Origin: Mantamonas sphyraenae
Taxonomy: Eukaryota; CRuMs; Mantamonadidae
Assembly (NCBI GenBank): GCA_026936335.1
Contig: JAPMXV010000004.1
Coordinates: 248,001-312,000 of the forward strand
Reading direction: 5' to 3'
DNA: 64,000 nt
Below the pieces are notes generated by a model that saw only the letters and a list, made by a program, of their open reading frames with translations, made no database searches and was not told the DNA's origin. The translations under genes and the position numbers were made by a program. This document shows, one piece after another, positions 22,575 to 33,147 of the stretch; positions within the stretch are counted from its first letter, which is position 1, and every line of letters begins with the position of its first letter.

Positions 22575-25500
22575 TCAATCATCGGCGAATTCCTCCTCCT
22601 CGTCATACTCCACAATCTCCCAGTATGGAGTCCAGTCGTAGTCGCCAAACGAAATGGCATGCTCGGCCTTTTTCTTGGCTTTGCCGCTGACGTCGAAGCT
22701 GGGCACAATTTCCTTCACGGCGCGTGCCAGAGTGGACGTCAGGTACGGCAGCACCGCCTCCAGCACCGCCAGCTTGCCCTTGCCAAAGTCGCTTGCGAAT
22801 TTATCGCACACGTAGGGCAGCACAATGGTGCCTGCCTTTGTGTCCACCTTGACGCGCTTGCTCAGGAACACGTTGGCCAAGTAGTCCAGATCGCGGCCCA
22901 GAGTGTTGGGGGTGAAGCGCATCAGGAAGGGCGCACTCATGCTCACTCCCGTGGCGGCAAAGTTTATCCTTGGGTCCAGTTCAGAGAGGATGTAGAGGAG
23001 GCGCGGGTCGTTCTTTTCAAACTGCTGCTTCTTGATGAAACCGCTCTTGCCAGTGCGCTTCTGGTTGCACCGAAGGATGCCATAGCGAATGTCGTCCGCG
23101 GTGTAGTTCATGCCTCCGATGCGATAGTAGTAGTCGGCCATGTATGCCTTGCGCAGCTTCTGGATTTCCTTCAGGTTGTTGTGTCCGTTGCTGGACGCGG
23201 ACGACGAAGACGACGACGACGACGACGATGCTCCTGCAGATGAGTTGCCGCTCGATGACGATGTGCCTGCAGACGTGCTGCCAATGTCGGTTTCGTGCAC
23301 CTGCTTAAAGTGGCGCCCGACGACTGTGTGCAGCATCATGATATTGTACACGTTGAGCCAGAACGCGGTGCGCTGCTTGTTGGACAGCATGTTGAGATCC
23401 ACGGCCTGCAGTTCGCCCGTCGCCACAAAGAAGCGCTTGTAGCGTTTGTCCTCCTGCAATGCGTTGACGCCCTTGAAGTTGTGAGCACAGTCTCGCAGCA
23501 GATCATACAGCATGGTGCACAGCTTGTCCACCACAGCCAGCGGGTCGCCTGCTTCGCTGTTCCACACAGTGGCCATGTTGAGCCCCAGACCTGTGTCCTC
23601 GATGTCCACCAGGTCCAACAAACCCATGAACGAGCTGGCAATCATTTTGTCCACCTCGCTCTCTTGCAGGCGGCGTGGACGTTCCGGCTCGCCCAACTCT
23701 TCCATGACCCCTGCAAAGATGTCGTAGCTGGCCACGACGGCATCGTCGAGAGAGTTGCCCTCCTCGTCTTCCTCCAGAATGCGCTCCATTTTCTCCATGG
23801 CGAATTTGAGGTTGTTGTGGATGACCAGCAGGTCGTTGGCAAGCGCAAACTTGGGCACCATGGCATGCTGGTGCGATGTCGAGTCGCTGCCACGGCGGTC
23901 ATCGTGCAGGGAGGAAGAGGAGTCTGTGCGCTTGGTGGAGCCGCGCACAAGGTCGCGGAAAAAGTCCTCCAGCTTGTGGTTGTTCTCTTCGAGGAAGCGG
24001 TTTGCTGGCACCATGAACTTCTCCTTGTCGCCAAAGAAGACCTCGTTGGCCAGGTTCTGGATGATTTTGGTGACGAGAGCAAAGGAGCGACGCACCTTGG
24101 GCTCAACCTTCTCCTCGACGACGAGGTAGCCCTCAGGCGAGAGGATTGCCGGACAGAGGAAGCGCAGAAAGAGGAACCCACCCACGGCCTTGTCGCCTGC
24201 GTTTGCAAACCGGTCCTCCACGGTGTGGTAGACAAAGTGAAAGGCTGCTCGGATGCGGTCGGGTACGTTGTTGACGGAGCCGAGGATGGCGTCGAGGAAA
24301 CTTTGGGTCAAATTGAAGAGGTTGCGTGTGTTGTTTTCAACCAGGGCCGGAATGTCCGCCTCAGCCGTGGAATCCTCGAGACGGGAAGGGTCGATCTCGC
24401 AGGGGAAAGGGTTTGCAATGTAGCTGTCGGTGACGCCCTTGATGGTCTGGTGGAGATAAGGCAGGCCCACAAGCTTGAGGAATGTGGTCATCATCTTTGT
24501 GCTGACACTGTTTGTGCGGAACAGCGTGCCCTCGCTCTCTGTTTTGGCGACCTCGGTGCCGATGGCCGCTTCGAGCAAGTGTTTTGTGCGGCCCTCGTTC
24601 TCAAATACACGAATGAGGGCGCGCGAGGTGATGTCCAGATCGGGTGCCAGCGAGGCAAATGCTGTGGTAAAGTTGATTTGCTCGTGCATGAGGAGCTGCA
24701 TGGGTGGGGGGGAAGGAGAAAGGCGCTCGCGCGTCAGTGGTCCTCTCTGGAAGGCACGAGCAGTAGAGAAGGCACGGGGGGAGGCGGGCAAGGAGCAGAA
24801 GTGCAGGGCAAGGATGGATGCGAGGAGCTGTGTTGTGGGCGAGCATAGGGTGACACAGGGACGGCAGGGGACGAAAGGGGGAGCTTTCCAAAAGAGGGCA
24901 AGAGAGGACGGCGTACCTTGAGGAGCGGGTCGAACTTTTCAAACAGCGGCTTGTAGTTGTAGAACTGGATGCGGACATGGAGGTCCCCGGTGACATCCTC
25001 GTCCTTGAATTCTTCACGGGCGACGAGGGGCACCCATTCGTCGAAGAGGCTGTGTGCGAAATGCAAGGTGGCGAGCGCGAGGGTGAGCGTCGTCGGCGAG
25101 CAAGAACCAAAAGCGAATTTCGGTCCAACGTACTGGGCATATTGCAGGCGCGAGTCGTTGAGATGGATTTCAAACTCGCCCATGTAGTCAGGCTTGCTCC
25201 ATTTATCCTCGTCCCAGAGCTCGATGCGCAATGGCGAGCTGGCTGCAGAGACCTCACTGGAGAGAGGAGGCCAGAACACAATTTTGGAACAGAGGGCAAA
25301 CCCTTGCGTGTCAGGACAGTTGCGTGGAGAGGATTGGGAAGGCGTGGGGGTAGGAGGGACTGCGCAAACCTCGCCCATTCGGGACCAACATACAGCATAA
25401 AGGTCTCTTTCCACGTCGGGTCGAGCGTTTCCTTGATGGTGGCGGTCTGGAAGGAAGTGCCCTCGAGGTGGACGACGGCAAACGGGTCCGAGAGGCCATT

Positions 25501-25763
25501 GCTGTCCTTCGATGCCAAGCCACGGCCGGCAAGAACTGCACAAGCAAACAGGGGGGGAGTGGGGCAGACAGAGTAGACAGGGAAGGCGCAAGAGGAGATG
25601 TGCAGAGTGTCAGTACAGAGGGTGCGGTGAGGAAAACGGCGAGACGTGGAGAGCACTGACCCTCGACGGCGACGTAGCCGATGTTGTTTGCAAGCTTGCT
25701 TGCGCCAAGGCTGCTGTGAGGTCCAGAATCTTTGTCTTTCTTGGATTTCTTGGTAGTGCTCAT
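22575..25763 (-). CDS. C2-RasGAP-DUF547 protein, 4 exons
   Basis: Exons 25763-25661, 25535-25370, 25256-24917 and 24695-22575 give 909 aa. A C2 domain (about 25-160) has YVAVEVLAGRGLASKDSNG, SDPFAVV and RIELWDEDKW, including the Asp-rich Ca2+-loop residues. A RasGAP domain follows (about 205-440), with the arginine-finger loop TLFRTNSVSTKMM and the structural FLRFLCPAI motif, so it should be catalytically competent. The C-terminal half contains a DUF547 domain (KQRTAFWLNVYNIMMLH, NDPRLLYILSELDPR, and a final helical part), interrupted by a Ser-rich insert. C2 plus RasGAP is the RASAL/synGAP core for Ca2+- or lipid-directed Ras inactivation. I do not know of a family with an added DUF547. Head-to-head with the next gene at 78 bp. 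Confidence 0.85.
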
Positions 25764-25841
25764 GGACCGGGTGTGGGACATGCGAGGGGTGTGGTGGCGA
25801 GGGCGCAGGCAGGCAATCTCCCTCACAACAACAGCAAAAGC

Positions 25842-26949
25842 ATGTTCTCACGCACAGTGTACGCAGAGGACAAGACGGAACAAAAGCGGGTGGTTGCACG
25901 GGAAGAGGACGAGGAGTGGCAGGAGGTAGAGGCGACGGAGCTGCGCAAGAACATCAAGGGCGTGCGTGTGTTCTTCTCCAACGCGTACAAGGGCCTGCAG
26001 GAAACCAAGGTAGGGTGACACCGGGCGTGGGCATCGTCGATGTCGCTGTGCGCGTCGCTCCGCATGCTCATGATGTGGAACGCGAGCGCGTGCCGAGAAA
26101 GGGAGAAGGGACGTCGGAGGCTGACGAGGCGAATACGACACACCTCACACAGAGGCAAACGAGCGAACTGGTGGAGAACACAGCATCGTCGACGCGCAAG
26201 GCGCTGACAGATCTGAGTGCAGATGCAGATGAGAGGCTGAGCGGCGCCGTGAACGGTGAGTTGGCCGCGTGGGAGATGTAGGAGTGAACTAAGGAAGCCA
26301 AAGTCGGAACGGGGGCAAAACGGGAGGAAATGGGCTGACGCACACTTTTGTCTCCCGGCTGGCGGTTGGGACGACGTCGCATGGGAAAACAGACGTGCGC
26401 AACACGCAAACCATGGTGGACTACAACACAATCGGACGTGTGACGGTGGTGGTGACGGGCACAGTGGCCACAGGCAGGGTGCTGCGTCGCATGTGTAAGT
26501 TGCGTGGAACAACAGCGTGAGGACGCAGGGAGGCACACACACACACACACGCGAGAGGCTGCACTAACACGCGCATGGGGTTTTGTGACTCATGACCCAA
26601 CCATGTAACCGGGATCTGCCATCCTCAGTCCATGTGGGCCCGGTGATGTCCACCGCAGCGTCCACGGTGGTCGCTGGCTACCTCACAGGCAGCCTGTTCC
26701 CTGGACCGTGGCTGAAGCTGAAGCGCACGGTGGGCCGTGCTGTGGCACAGCCGCATGTGCAGCCGCTTGAGTGAGTTTCCATTGAAAAACGGGGCCATGA
26801 AACAGTGAAGAAGGACAACGCTCAGCGGGCTCACACCACCGACACGACACCCGGCACACACACACACACCAACGCACAGAGAGGAGAAGGGACTGAAGCA
26901 GATCAGCAAGGCGTTGGACATGGAGATCCAGAGCAAGAAGTCATCGTGA
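25842..26949 (+). CDS. Small membrane protein of unknown function, 5 short exons
   Basis: Exons 25842-26009, 26153-26255, 26393-26494, 26629-26770 and 26880-26949 all have GT-AG borders and fitting phases, giving 194 aa. Residues 1-90 are charged and helical (a repeated VARE/EEWQEVEA pattern, then a Ser/Thr/Asp-rich amphipathic stretch). Residues 100-150 hold two Val/Gly/Thr-rich hydrophobic segments (GRVTVVVTGTVATG and STAASTVVAGYLTGSLFPG), and the C-terminus is a basic helix. The Gly-rich twin spans loosely recall small inner-mitochondrial-membrane proteins, but no family signature is present. The exon chain itself is the strongest evidence for a gene. Confidence 0.6.
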
Positions 26950-27121
26950 GGAAGGAGGTTGAAATCAACGCGCGACACACACACACACACACACACACAC
27001 CAAATCCTTGTGGCACAATTACAGTCTTGCTGTTGTTTGGAGGATGATGCGTAGAGGGGTTTAATGGCGAGCAAAGGTGGCTCCATGCACTAGCGGAGGC
27101 ATCAGAACCCGAACACACGAC

Positions 27122-28714
27122 ATGAGCTCGAGAAGCTTCGGCTCCAAAGGCAAGGTGACAGTGGTGGGCGGCGGCTTGGCAGGTGCACTGATGGCCTGTG
27201 TGATGGCCCAGCGTGGATACACGGTGGCGCTGTACGAGATGCGTGGTGACATCCGTGACGTCAAGTCGCAGTTCTCGGGCCGCTCGATCAATCTGGCTCT
27301 GAGCGAACGTGGACGCTCAGCTCTGCGTCTGGTGGGGTTGGAGGACAAGGTGGTGCAAACCACCATCCCCATGCGTGCCCGATACATGCATGGTCGCAAC
27401 GGGTGAGTGTCAAGCATGGTCGCTGTCATGATGGAGGCAGGAAACACAACAAAGCTCCGGAGGGCAACCTCGTCTCCGGCAACGCACGAAACACTCCCGC
27501 TCACACACACGCACACACACACACACCCTCTGTCTCTCTCTTCAGTGAGGTGACCAAGCAACCGTATGGGACACACGGCGAGGCCATCCTGTCTGTGGAC
27601 AGGCGCCTGCTGAACCAGATCCTGCTGGACAAGGCGGAGGAAATGGGCATCGAGATCAACTTTCATCACGCCCTGCGCTCCATCTACTGGGGCGGCAACG
27701 AGGTGACCTTCGAAGTGCGTCAATCGTGGAAGGATGAACCGCGTGTGGTCAAGGTCACCGATCCAGGCCTCATTGTCGGAGCCGACGGCGCGTTTTCTGT
27801 TGTGCGCAGGAACATGATGCGCCGGCCCGGTTTCAACTTTTCCCAGACATACATCGACCACGCATACAAGGAGCTGTACATGCCACCTGCAGAGGGAGGA
27901 GGTAAGCAACGAAAGAGCAAGAGCCACTGCAGGAGCCACGGCGCTGACACCCCCTTCGCTGCACGCCCCGACATGAACAGGCTTCCGAATGCCCACCAAC
28001 TATCTGCACATTTGGCCGCGTGAAACGTTTATGGTGATTGCGCTGCCGAACCAGGACTGCTCCTTCACAGTGACGTGCTTTTTCCCGGCCTCCACTTTTG
28101 ACGAGCTGGGCTCGGACGACGACAAGATCACGGCCTTTTTCGAGCAGCACTTTCCCGATTTGCTTGAGCTCATCCCCAACCTGGTGGAGAACTACAAGGA
28201 AAACCCTGCGGGTGCTCTTGTGACGGTGCGATGCAGCCCGTACAACCTGGGCGACCGTGCAGTGATTGTTGGCGACGCGGCACACGCCATGGTGCCCTTC
28301 TACGGCCAGGGCATGAACGCATCGCTGGAGGACTGTCGTGTGCTCAACGCACTTCTGGACGAGTTCAACGACGACCACAAGCGCGCCCTGGACGCGTTTA
28401 CAAAGAGGCGCCAACCCGACGGCCTGGCCATCTGCGATCTGGCGCTGTACAACTACGTGGAAATGCGTGCGCACACTGCATCGCGTCTTTTCTTGCTGCA
28501 GAAGAAGCTGGAGGCATGGTTGCATTACCTGCTGCCCAAGTACTGGATCCCTCTGTACACACGCGTGTCTTTCACCACCGAGCCGTACGCAGAGGTTGTC
28601 AAGAACAGTGAGTTTCAGGACAGGATGCTCGGCTACGGCAAACAGATCCTCGTGGGCGGTCTAGCTGCCGTGGCTGCAAAGACCCTTGGGGCTCGTCTCA
28701 AGGCACGAATGTAG
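27122..28714 (+). CDS. KMO: Kynurenine 3-monooxygenase, 3 exons
   Basis: Exons 27122-27402, 27546-27901 and 27981-28714 encode 456 aa, the usual KMO length. FAD-dependent group A hydroxylase motifs are all present: VVGGGLAGAL (dinucleotide fold), GADGAFSVVR (DG motif) and GDAAHAMVPFYGQGMNASLEDC split over the GD motif. The KMO-specific arginine and tyrosine environment (RSINLALSERG, YFHHALR-like region, NYLHIWPR) is retained. The C-terminal IPLYTRVSF plus an Ala/Val/Gly-rich hydrophobic helix fits the outer-mitochondrial-membrane anchor of the family. The enzyme hydroxylates L-kynurenine to 3-hydroxykynurenine in tryptophan catabolism and NAD synthesis. No other kynurenine-pathway gene lies in the window. 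The stop overlaps the convergent orphan gene by 17 bp. Confidence 0.93.
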
Positions 28715-30404
28715 AGGAGGCGATCAGCAGCGCCACAAACCAGCAGTTTTCCGGAACGGCTGCGTCTCGGGAACCCTCGTTCTCTTGACCGTCGTCTTGG
28801 GTGTCGATATTGATGTAGGAGGCCGAGAGGGCCTTGAGGGCGACGGCAACTTGCGAGGGGGAAGCCAATGGATCAGCGCCCAGCGCCTGAGCCTGCAGTT
28901 GCTCCAGAGCGTGGGCCACCAGTTCATCCATGGCTGGCATCCGTGTCAAGAGGTCGTCCACTCCGCTGGCAGCCTGTTCGTCCAGGGACAACCTGGAAAT
29001 CTTTGCAAACATGGAATTTTCCTCGCTGCTCTCTTTGTTCGTCGTCTTGCCTTGAGCCGAGACACTGGCCTCGTCTCCGTGTGTCATGGTAAGCCAGTGG
29101 TCTTTGTGCAGGTGTGGCGTGATCGTCTCTGCACGGAGCCAAGCCGATGCAGATACAGATCGATGTATGTCGACGGAGCACAAGCTGTCGGTCCACTGGT
29201 CCCATGCAGTGTCGTCGAGGGTCACATCGCAGTTGATGTGCTTCTGACCGCCCTCTTTTGCCATCATGGCCATGTGCCCGTCCAGGATGTCATCCATGAG
29301 AGAGCGTGCTGCGCTGGCCTGTGTTGTCGACGGAGCAACCTTGCCCAACAGCCATCCTGAGTCACTTGACGCCACCGTGTCGCTGCGCCGCGGCTGTTTG
29401 CGTGCCTTTGGCATTGTCCATGCGTCCAGGCGTGTTGTGTTGTCGTGTGGATCCGGTAACATGTCAAATGCGTGCAGCTCCGGCGAATGGACTTGCGCGA
29501 TGGGTTGCTCAGCACGACTCAACGGCAAAGGGTTGGGGTGCATTGCAGGCTGGTCTCGATTGGCAGCAGGACGTTCGGACAAGACCCTCGTCTCTGTCGA
29601 TCGAGGTTCTTGAATGTTTGGTGACGAGGTGCCGGATGACCATTGCATCGATGCTGTCTCCTCGCCTGCCGGCTGCCAGCCGTCTTGGAACTCTGCTTCG
29701 AGCTGTGTGGCGACACAGGCGCTGCGTGTGTCACTGTCAAAATCCAGCTGCACGGAAAGCATGCATTCGTGCAGGGTCATTGTTTCGCCTGTGTCCACGG
29801 CATGGACAGCCTGGGCGTACGTCGCGAGCTCGCTGGGCACATCCAGATCAAGCATGGTGTGGATGCTCTCGATGTGTTCCAGGGGCATCAAGAGGCCTGG
29901 TACAGGCCATGGGTCCACGTCATCGCTCTCGTACATGTCTGCCAGTCGATCGCTCTGTTCCGGCCAATTCGAGCAAAGTGCAGTCAGGAACTCCAGGTCC
30001 TTGTGCCAAGGATCTCGTTTGCGCTGCACCTCAGGGAGTGGCTGTCCATCGCGCATCCTCTTTTGACTGCCCTTGTCCTCTGTGTGTGGTCTGTCAGCAT
30101 GTAGCTGTGGGCCCATGCTGTCCATCCATGTCCGTGTCTGCTCAGCCAGCGAGCTGGCCAGGTACTGCACCACCTTGTTTCGCAGCTGCATTTCCTTTCG
30201 CACCTTTGCAATGTGTGCATGCATGCTGTGCATGCTTCCTGTGTCATCCATGTCCATGTGAAGTCCGGTTCGAGCGAATCCTTCCAGGCGTGCTTGATCC
30301 GCCCCCTGCACCTCGTTTGTGTCGTCTCCACCCGTTGCACTGCCTGTTTGGCATCTAGCTCGCTTCAAAGCCCCCTCCACCTGTCGCAGTTCCTCCGTGT
30401 CCAT
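28698..30404 (-). CDS. Hypothetical protein, 568 aa, no recognised domain
   Basis: ATG 30404 (an in-frame upstream extension to 30494 would leave no promoter space). It is one uninterrupted exon. The N-terminal 100 residues are helical and charged (EELRQVEGALKRARC and ATKVRKEMQLRNKVVQYL-like heptads). The middle is rich in Asp, Ser, Met and His with short acidic clusters, and the C-terminus has a predicted helix (MDELVAHALEQLQAQALG). No membrane segment, signal or catalytic motif is visible. An open frame this long and its fit between two neighbours suggest a real, fast-evolving gene. The stop codon lies inside the KMO coding region, so the two transcripts overlap antisense. Confidence 0.5.
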   Translation of the reverse strand: MDTEELRQVEGALKRARCQTGSATGGDDTNEVQGADQARLEGFARTGLHMDMDDTGSMHSMHAHIAKVRKEMQLRNKVVQYLASSLAEQTRTWMDSMGPQLHADRPHTEDKGSQKRMRDGQPLPEVQRKRDPWHKDLEFLTALCSNWPEQSDRLADMYESDDVDPWPVPGLLMPLEHIESIHTMLDLDVPSELATYAQAVHAVDTGETMTLHECMLSVQLDFDSDTRSACVATQLEAEFQDGWQPAGEETASMQWSSGTSSPNIQEPRSTETRVLSERPAANRDQPAMHPNPLPLSRAEQPIAQVHSPELHAFDMLPDPHDNTTRLDAWTMPKARKQPRRSDTVASSDSGWLLGKVAPSTTQASAARSLMDDILDGHMAMMAKEGGQKHINCDVTLDDTAWDQWTDSLCSVDIHRSVSASAWLRAETITPHLHKDHWLTMTHGDEASVSAQGKTTNKESSEENSMFAKISRLSLDEQAASGVDDLLTRMPAMDELVAHALEQLQAQALGADPLASPSQVAVALKALSASYINIDTQDDGQENEGSRDAAVPENCWFVALLIASSTFVP

Positions 30405-30471
30405 GTTGGATTGGCTGGGACACCGCGTGCGCACAAGCACAAGAAATCCCTGTGACCTCCTTGTCGCCACC

Positions 30472-31687
30472 ATGAGCAGTGATATGGAGGACAAGGGCTA
30501 TGCCTTTTTCATCCTGTGCTCGGGCATTGGCACCCTGGGCTGGTTCATGTGCGTTTGCGCAGAGCCCTTTGTCCCTGTGTGATGAAAACCATCTTCGCAC
30601 CGCTGACTCTCTCACCGCCCCGCTCTCGCACACAGCGTCATCTTTGTGTCTCTCGGCACAGCGCACGAGGCTCACCCAATGCCCCTCATCGATCGCGAGA
30701 GCTATCCAGGGCCGCTTACTTGTACGTTGGCGCCCGCGTTTTGCCGCCTGCTCCAGACGCAGCTCACACCCTCTTCCCCCCTTTCCGGTTGACGGCCTGC
30801 CTGCGGACGACGTCCATGGTACCAACAGACGACGACGACGGATTGGCCATTGCTTCCAACGATCGTTGCTTCTACACCACCAAGGTCATCTTTGGTGTGG
30901 ACCTCTTGTTTCTCGTCCTCTGTGGGTTTGCGCGTTTTGCCGGGCTGAAAATAACCGACCTGCCCTCCATTTCCACACGCTGACACTGTGCGCAGTGGAG
31001 TTTTCTGGCTTTGTGTTTGGCTGCATCGGGGCGGTCATCACATGCATCACCTCACCCGTGGTGCTATTTTGCGCGAAAGTGACAGGCAACGAGACGGAGG
31101 AGGCTGTGCAGGCGTCTGTTGTTGGCTGGGGCGTCTTCATCCCCTATGCGGGCCTGCAGTTTGCGGCCATTTGGGGCTTCTATATTGCAAGCGAGTGCGG
31201 CACGGAGGGTCCGGGCCGTGTGGGCATCTCTACGCTGATCGCCGTGTCGGTGTTTCACCAGATGATGATTTTCCCGTTCACGTTGCTGCTCGTCTGCGCT
31301 ATTCCTGCCCTTTGCTGCGGCGTCGTGGTCGAAGCTTTGAGCGAGGTTGGTTTCCGTGGAAGGAGCAGCAACAGCGCCAACACGGAAATGGTCATCACTC
31401 ACTGGTCGGACAACGAACGCAACAATGCGGGCAACCTCCAGGGTGGATCGAGCGAATCCAGTCTGTTCCGAGGCGACAGTCTGGCCAACATCAGGTCGGT
31501 CGTGGTAGCCGCCCACTCCACCGAGACCAGTGAGAAGGCGGTGGAGCCCAAGGAGCAGCTGCCGACGTACAACCCGGTCACAGGCCAGTTGGAGCTCACG
31601 TCTGACTATGCCCCGCCTCCCAGCTCGGATGGCGACGTGGATGTTCCCGCACCGCCTCCTTCCAACTCATCGGCAGCGTTTCTGTAG
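30472..31687 (+). CDS. Multispan membrane protein, unrecognised, 4 exons
   Basis: Exons 30472-30548, 30636-30721, 30829-30921 and 30996-31687 have good splice sites and phases, giving 315 aa. Four or five transmembrane segments are predicted: near 10-33 (AFFILCSGIGTLGWF), 75-110 in two pieces (FGVDLLFLVL and FSGFVFGCIGAVITC), about 130-150 (FIPYAGLQFAAIWGFYI) and 165-195 (MMIFPFTLLLVCAIPALCC). The C-terminal 110 residues are cytosolic-type, Ser/Pro/Asn-rich and disordered, with a PPAP-like proline tail. The arrangement resembles solute- or lipid-interacting four-helix membrane proteins, but no family motif is recognised. Confidence 0.65.
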
Positions 31688-31741
31688 GCAGCAGCGCCGT
31701 CACGGCCAATACACTGCACTACACACTATTTGTTCTTTCTG

Positions 31742-33147
31742 ATGTCCACGCACGTTGCAGAGACAGAGCCACGTGCGGTGTGCAGACTAGTGGGACACAC
31801 AGGCACGATCACCTGCATGGATAGGGAGCAAGCAGTGGTGGTCAGTGCAGCGGAAGACGAGACCCTGCTTGTGTTTTCACTTGCCCATGCAGGCGAAACC
31901 GAGCAGGTGGAGGCCTGTGCACAGGCTGCATGCGGCTGTGTGTTGGATGCAGTCCATGTGACCGACGTGAATGCAGATGCAGGCTCTGCTCGCGTCTATG
32001 CGGGTGCAAACACGGCGGTGCACTGCTTTGACCTGTCCCTGGACGACGCGGACAGGATACAGGAGGCTGTCTGGCGTGTGGATGGCGTCACTGAGGATGA
32101 CATCGACCGCTTAGACACCAATAGCACCGGCAACATGCTCGTGATTGGCGACGACAGCGGCACCGTGTCCCTCTTTGATCTTGAGTCGCAGCAGCTCGTG
32201 CAGAAACTCGGGACCCACGACAACGTATGTGCACAAGAGGCGTGTTCTATGCACTTCACTGCGTACACACAAGTTCCATCTCACACCCAACACCCCCCTT
32301 TTCCCCATCAGATTTGTGCACAGGTTCGTTTTCAGCCGAATCGCAACTGGGAGGTGTTGAGCGGGGGCATGGACTGCAGGGTGCGTCTGTGGGACACACG
32401 CGACGGCAAAATGGTGCGCGAGTGGAACACAAACCCCACACAACTGGAGCTGGAGACCACACACTCGTCCATGCTGAATCCTGCGTTTGCCTTTGCCCTT
32501 GCGGTGCCACCGAGCAAGCACAGCGCTGCACAGGTGGCTGTGGGTCTGGGCAACGGTCTGCTGAAGCTCATGGACCCATCTGCATCTGGATTTACGGGAG
32601 AGCTGCGTGGACACACACACATGGTGTCGAACATCGAGTTTGTGCCTGTGGGAGTTGGTGCGCGCAAGCATGCCACGTTTCCATGTCTCGCGTCTGTGGC
32701 CGACGATGGCACCTTGTGTGTGTGGGACATGCGACGCACAGAGTATTCTGCCGAGCAGGTGGCTCCTTACGAGGATGATGAGGACCGGCTGGGCGTGTTC
32801 AAGTTGCGTCGTTCGCCACAGCTCCTGCACTCGGTCCCCCTAAAGCATAAGGCCACTTCCGTGCTTGTCTGCCTGCATCCATCGCACGACAGCGCATGGC
32901 AGGCGTACCACCCTGGTGTCTGGAAAACAGCAGCAGCAGCGGGGTGGCAGTGGCAAGAGCAAAGGCAAAGAAGGCCAAAGGCAAGAAGGGTGGCAAGGGC
33001 AAGAAGGGGGGTATCACACGTGGAAAGAGCACGCCGCAGATGGACGAAAGCGTTGCAAGTGAGGTGGAGCGTGTGCGATGCTGGATGCTGGTCGATCAAG
33101 ACCGCGAGGTGGTTGTGTTTGAATCAACGCTTCCATTCGGCCATTAG
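31742..33147 (+). CDS. WD40-repeat protein, WDR53-like, with a frame change near the C-terminus
   Basis: Exon 1 is 31742-32224 and exon 2 starts at 32312. WD40 blades are visible as LVGHTGTITCMD, GDDSGTVSLFDLES, SGGMDCRVRLWDTRDG, VGLGNGLLKLMD, GHTHMVSNIEF and SVADDGTLCVWDMRR, enough for a beta-propeller. A Lys/Gly-rich basic insert precedes the last blade, as in WDR53. To keep reading into that insert and the final blade (CWMLVDQDREVVVFEST, stop 33147) the frame must move by two bases (or back one) around the AGC-repeat at 32930-32945. Without it the exon would end in unrelated sequence. No intron of normal size fits, so an indel is likely. The stop codon overlaps that of GNL2 on the other strand. 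Confidence 0.65.

Noticed and set aside
26977-27000. CA repeat clusters as CRISPR or transposon ends
   Set aside because: Simple dinucleotide runs without spacers; they recur within introns of many genes.
28231-28664. Alternative frames inside KMO and the orphan gene
   Set aside because: They lack motifs, while the KMO frame is fully conserved.
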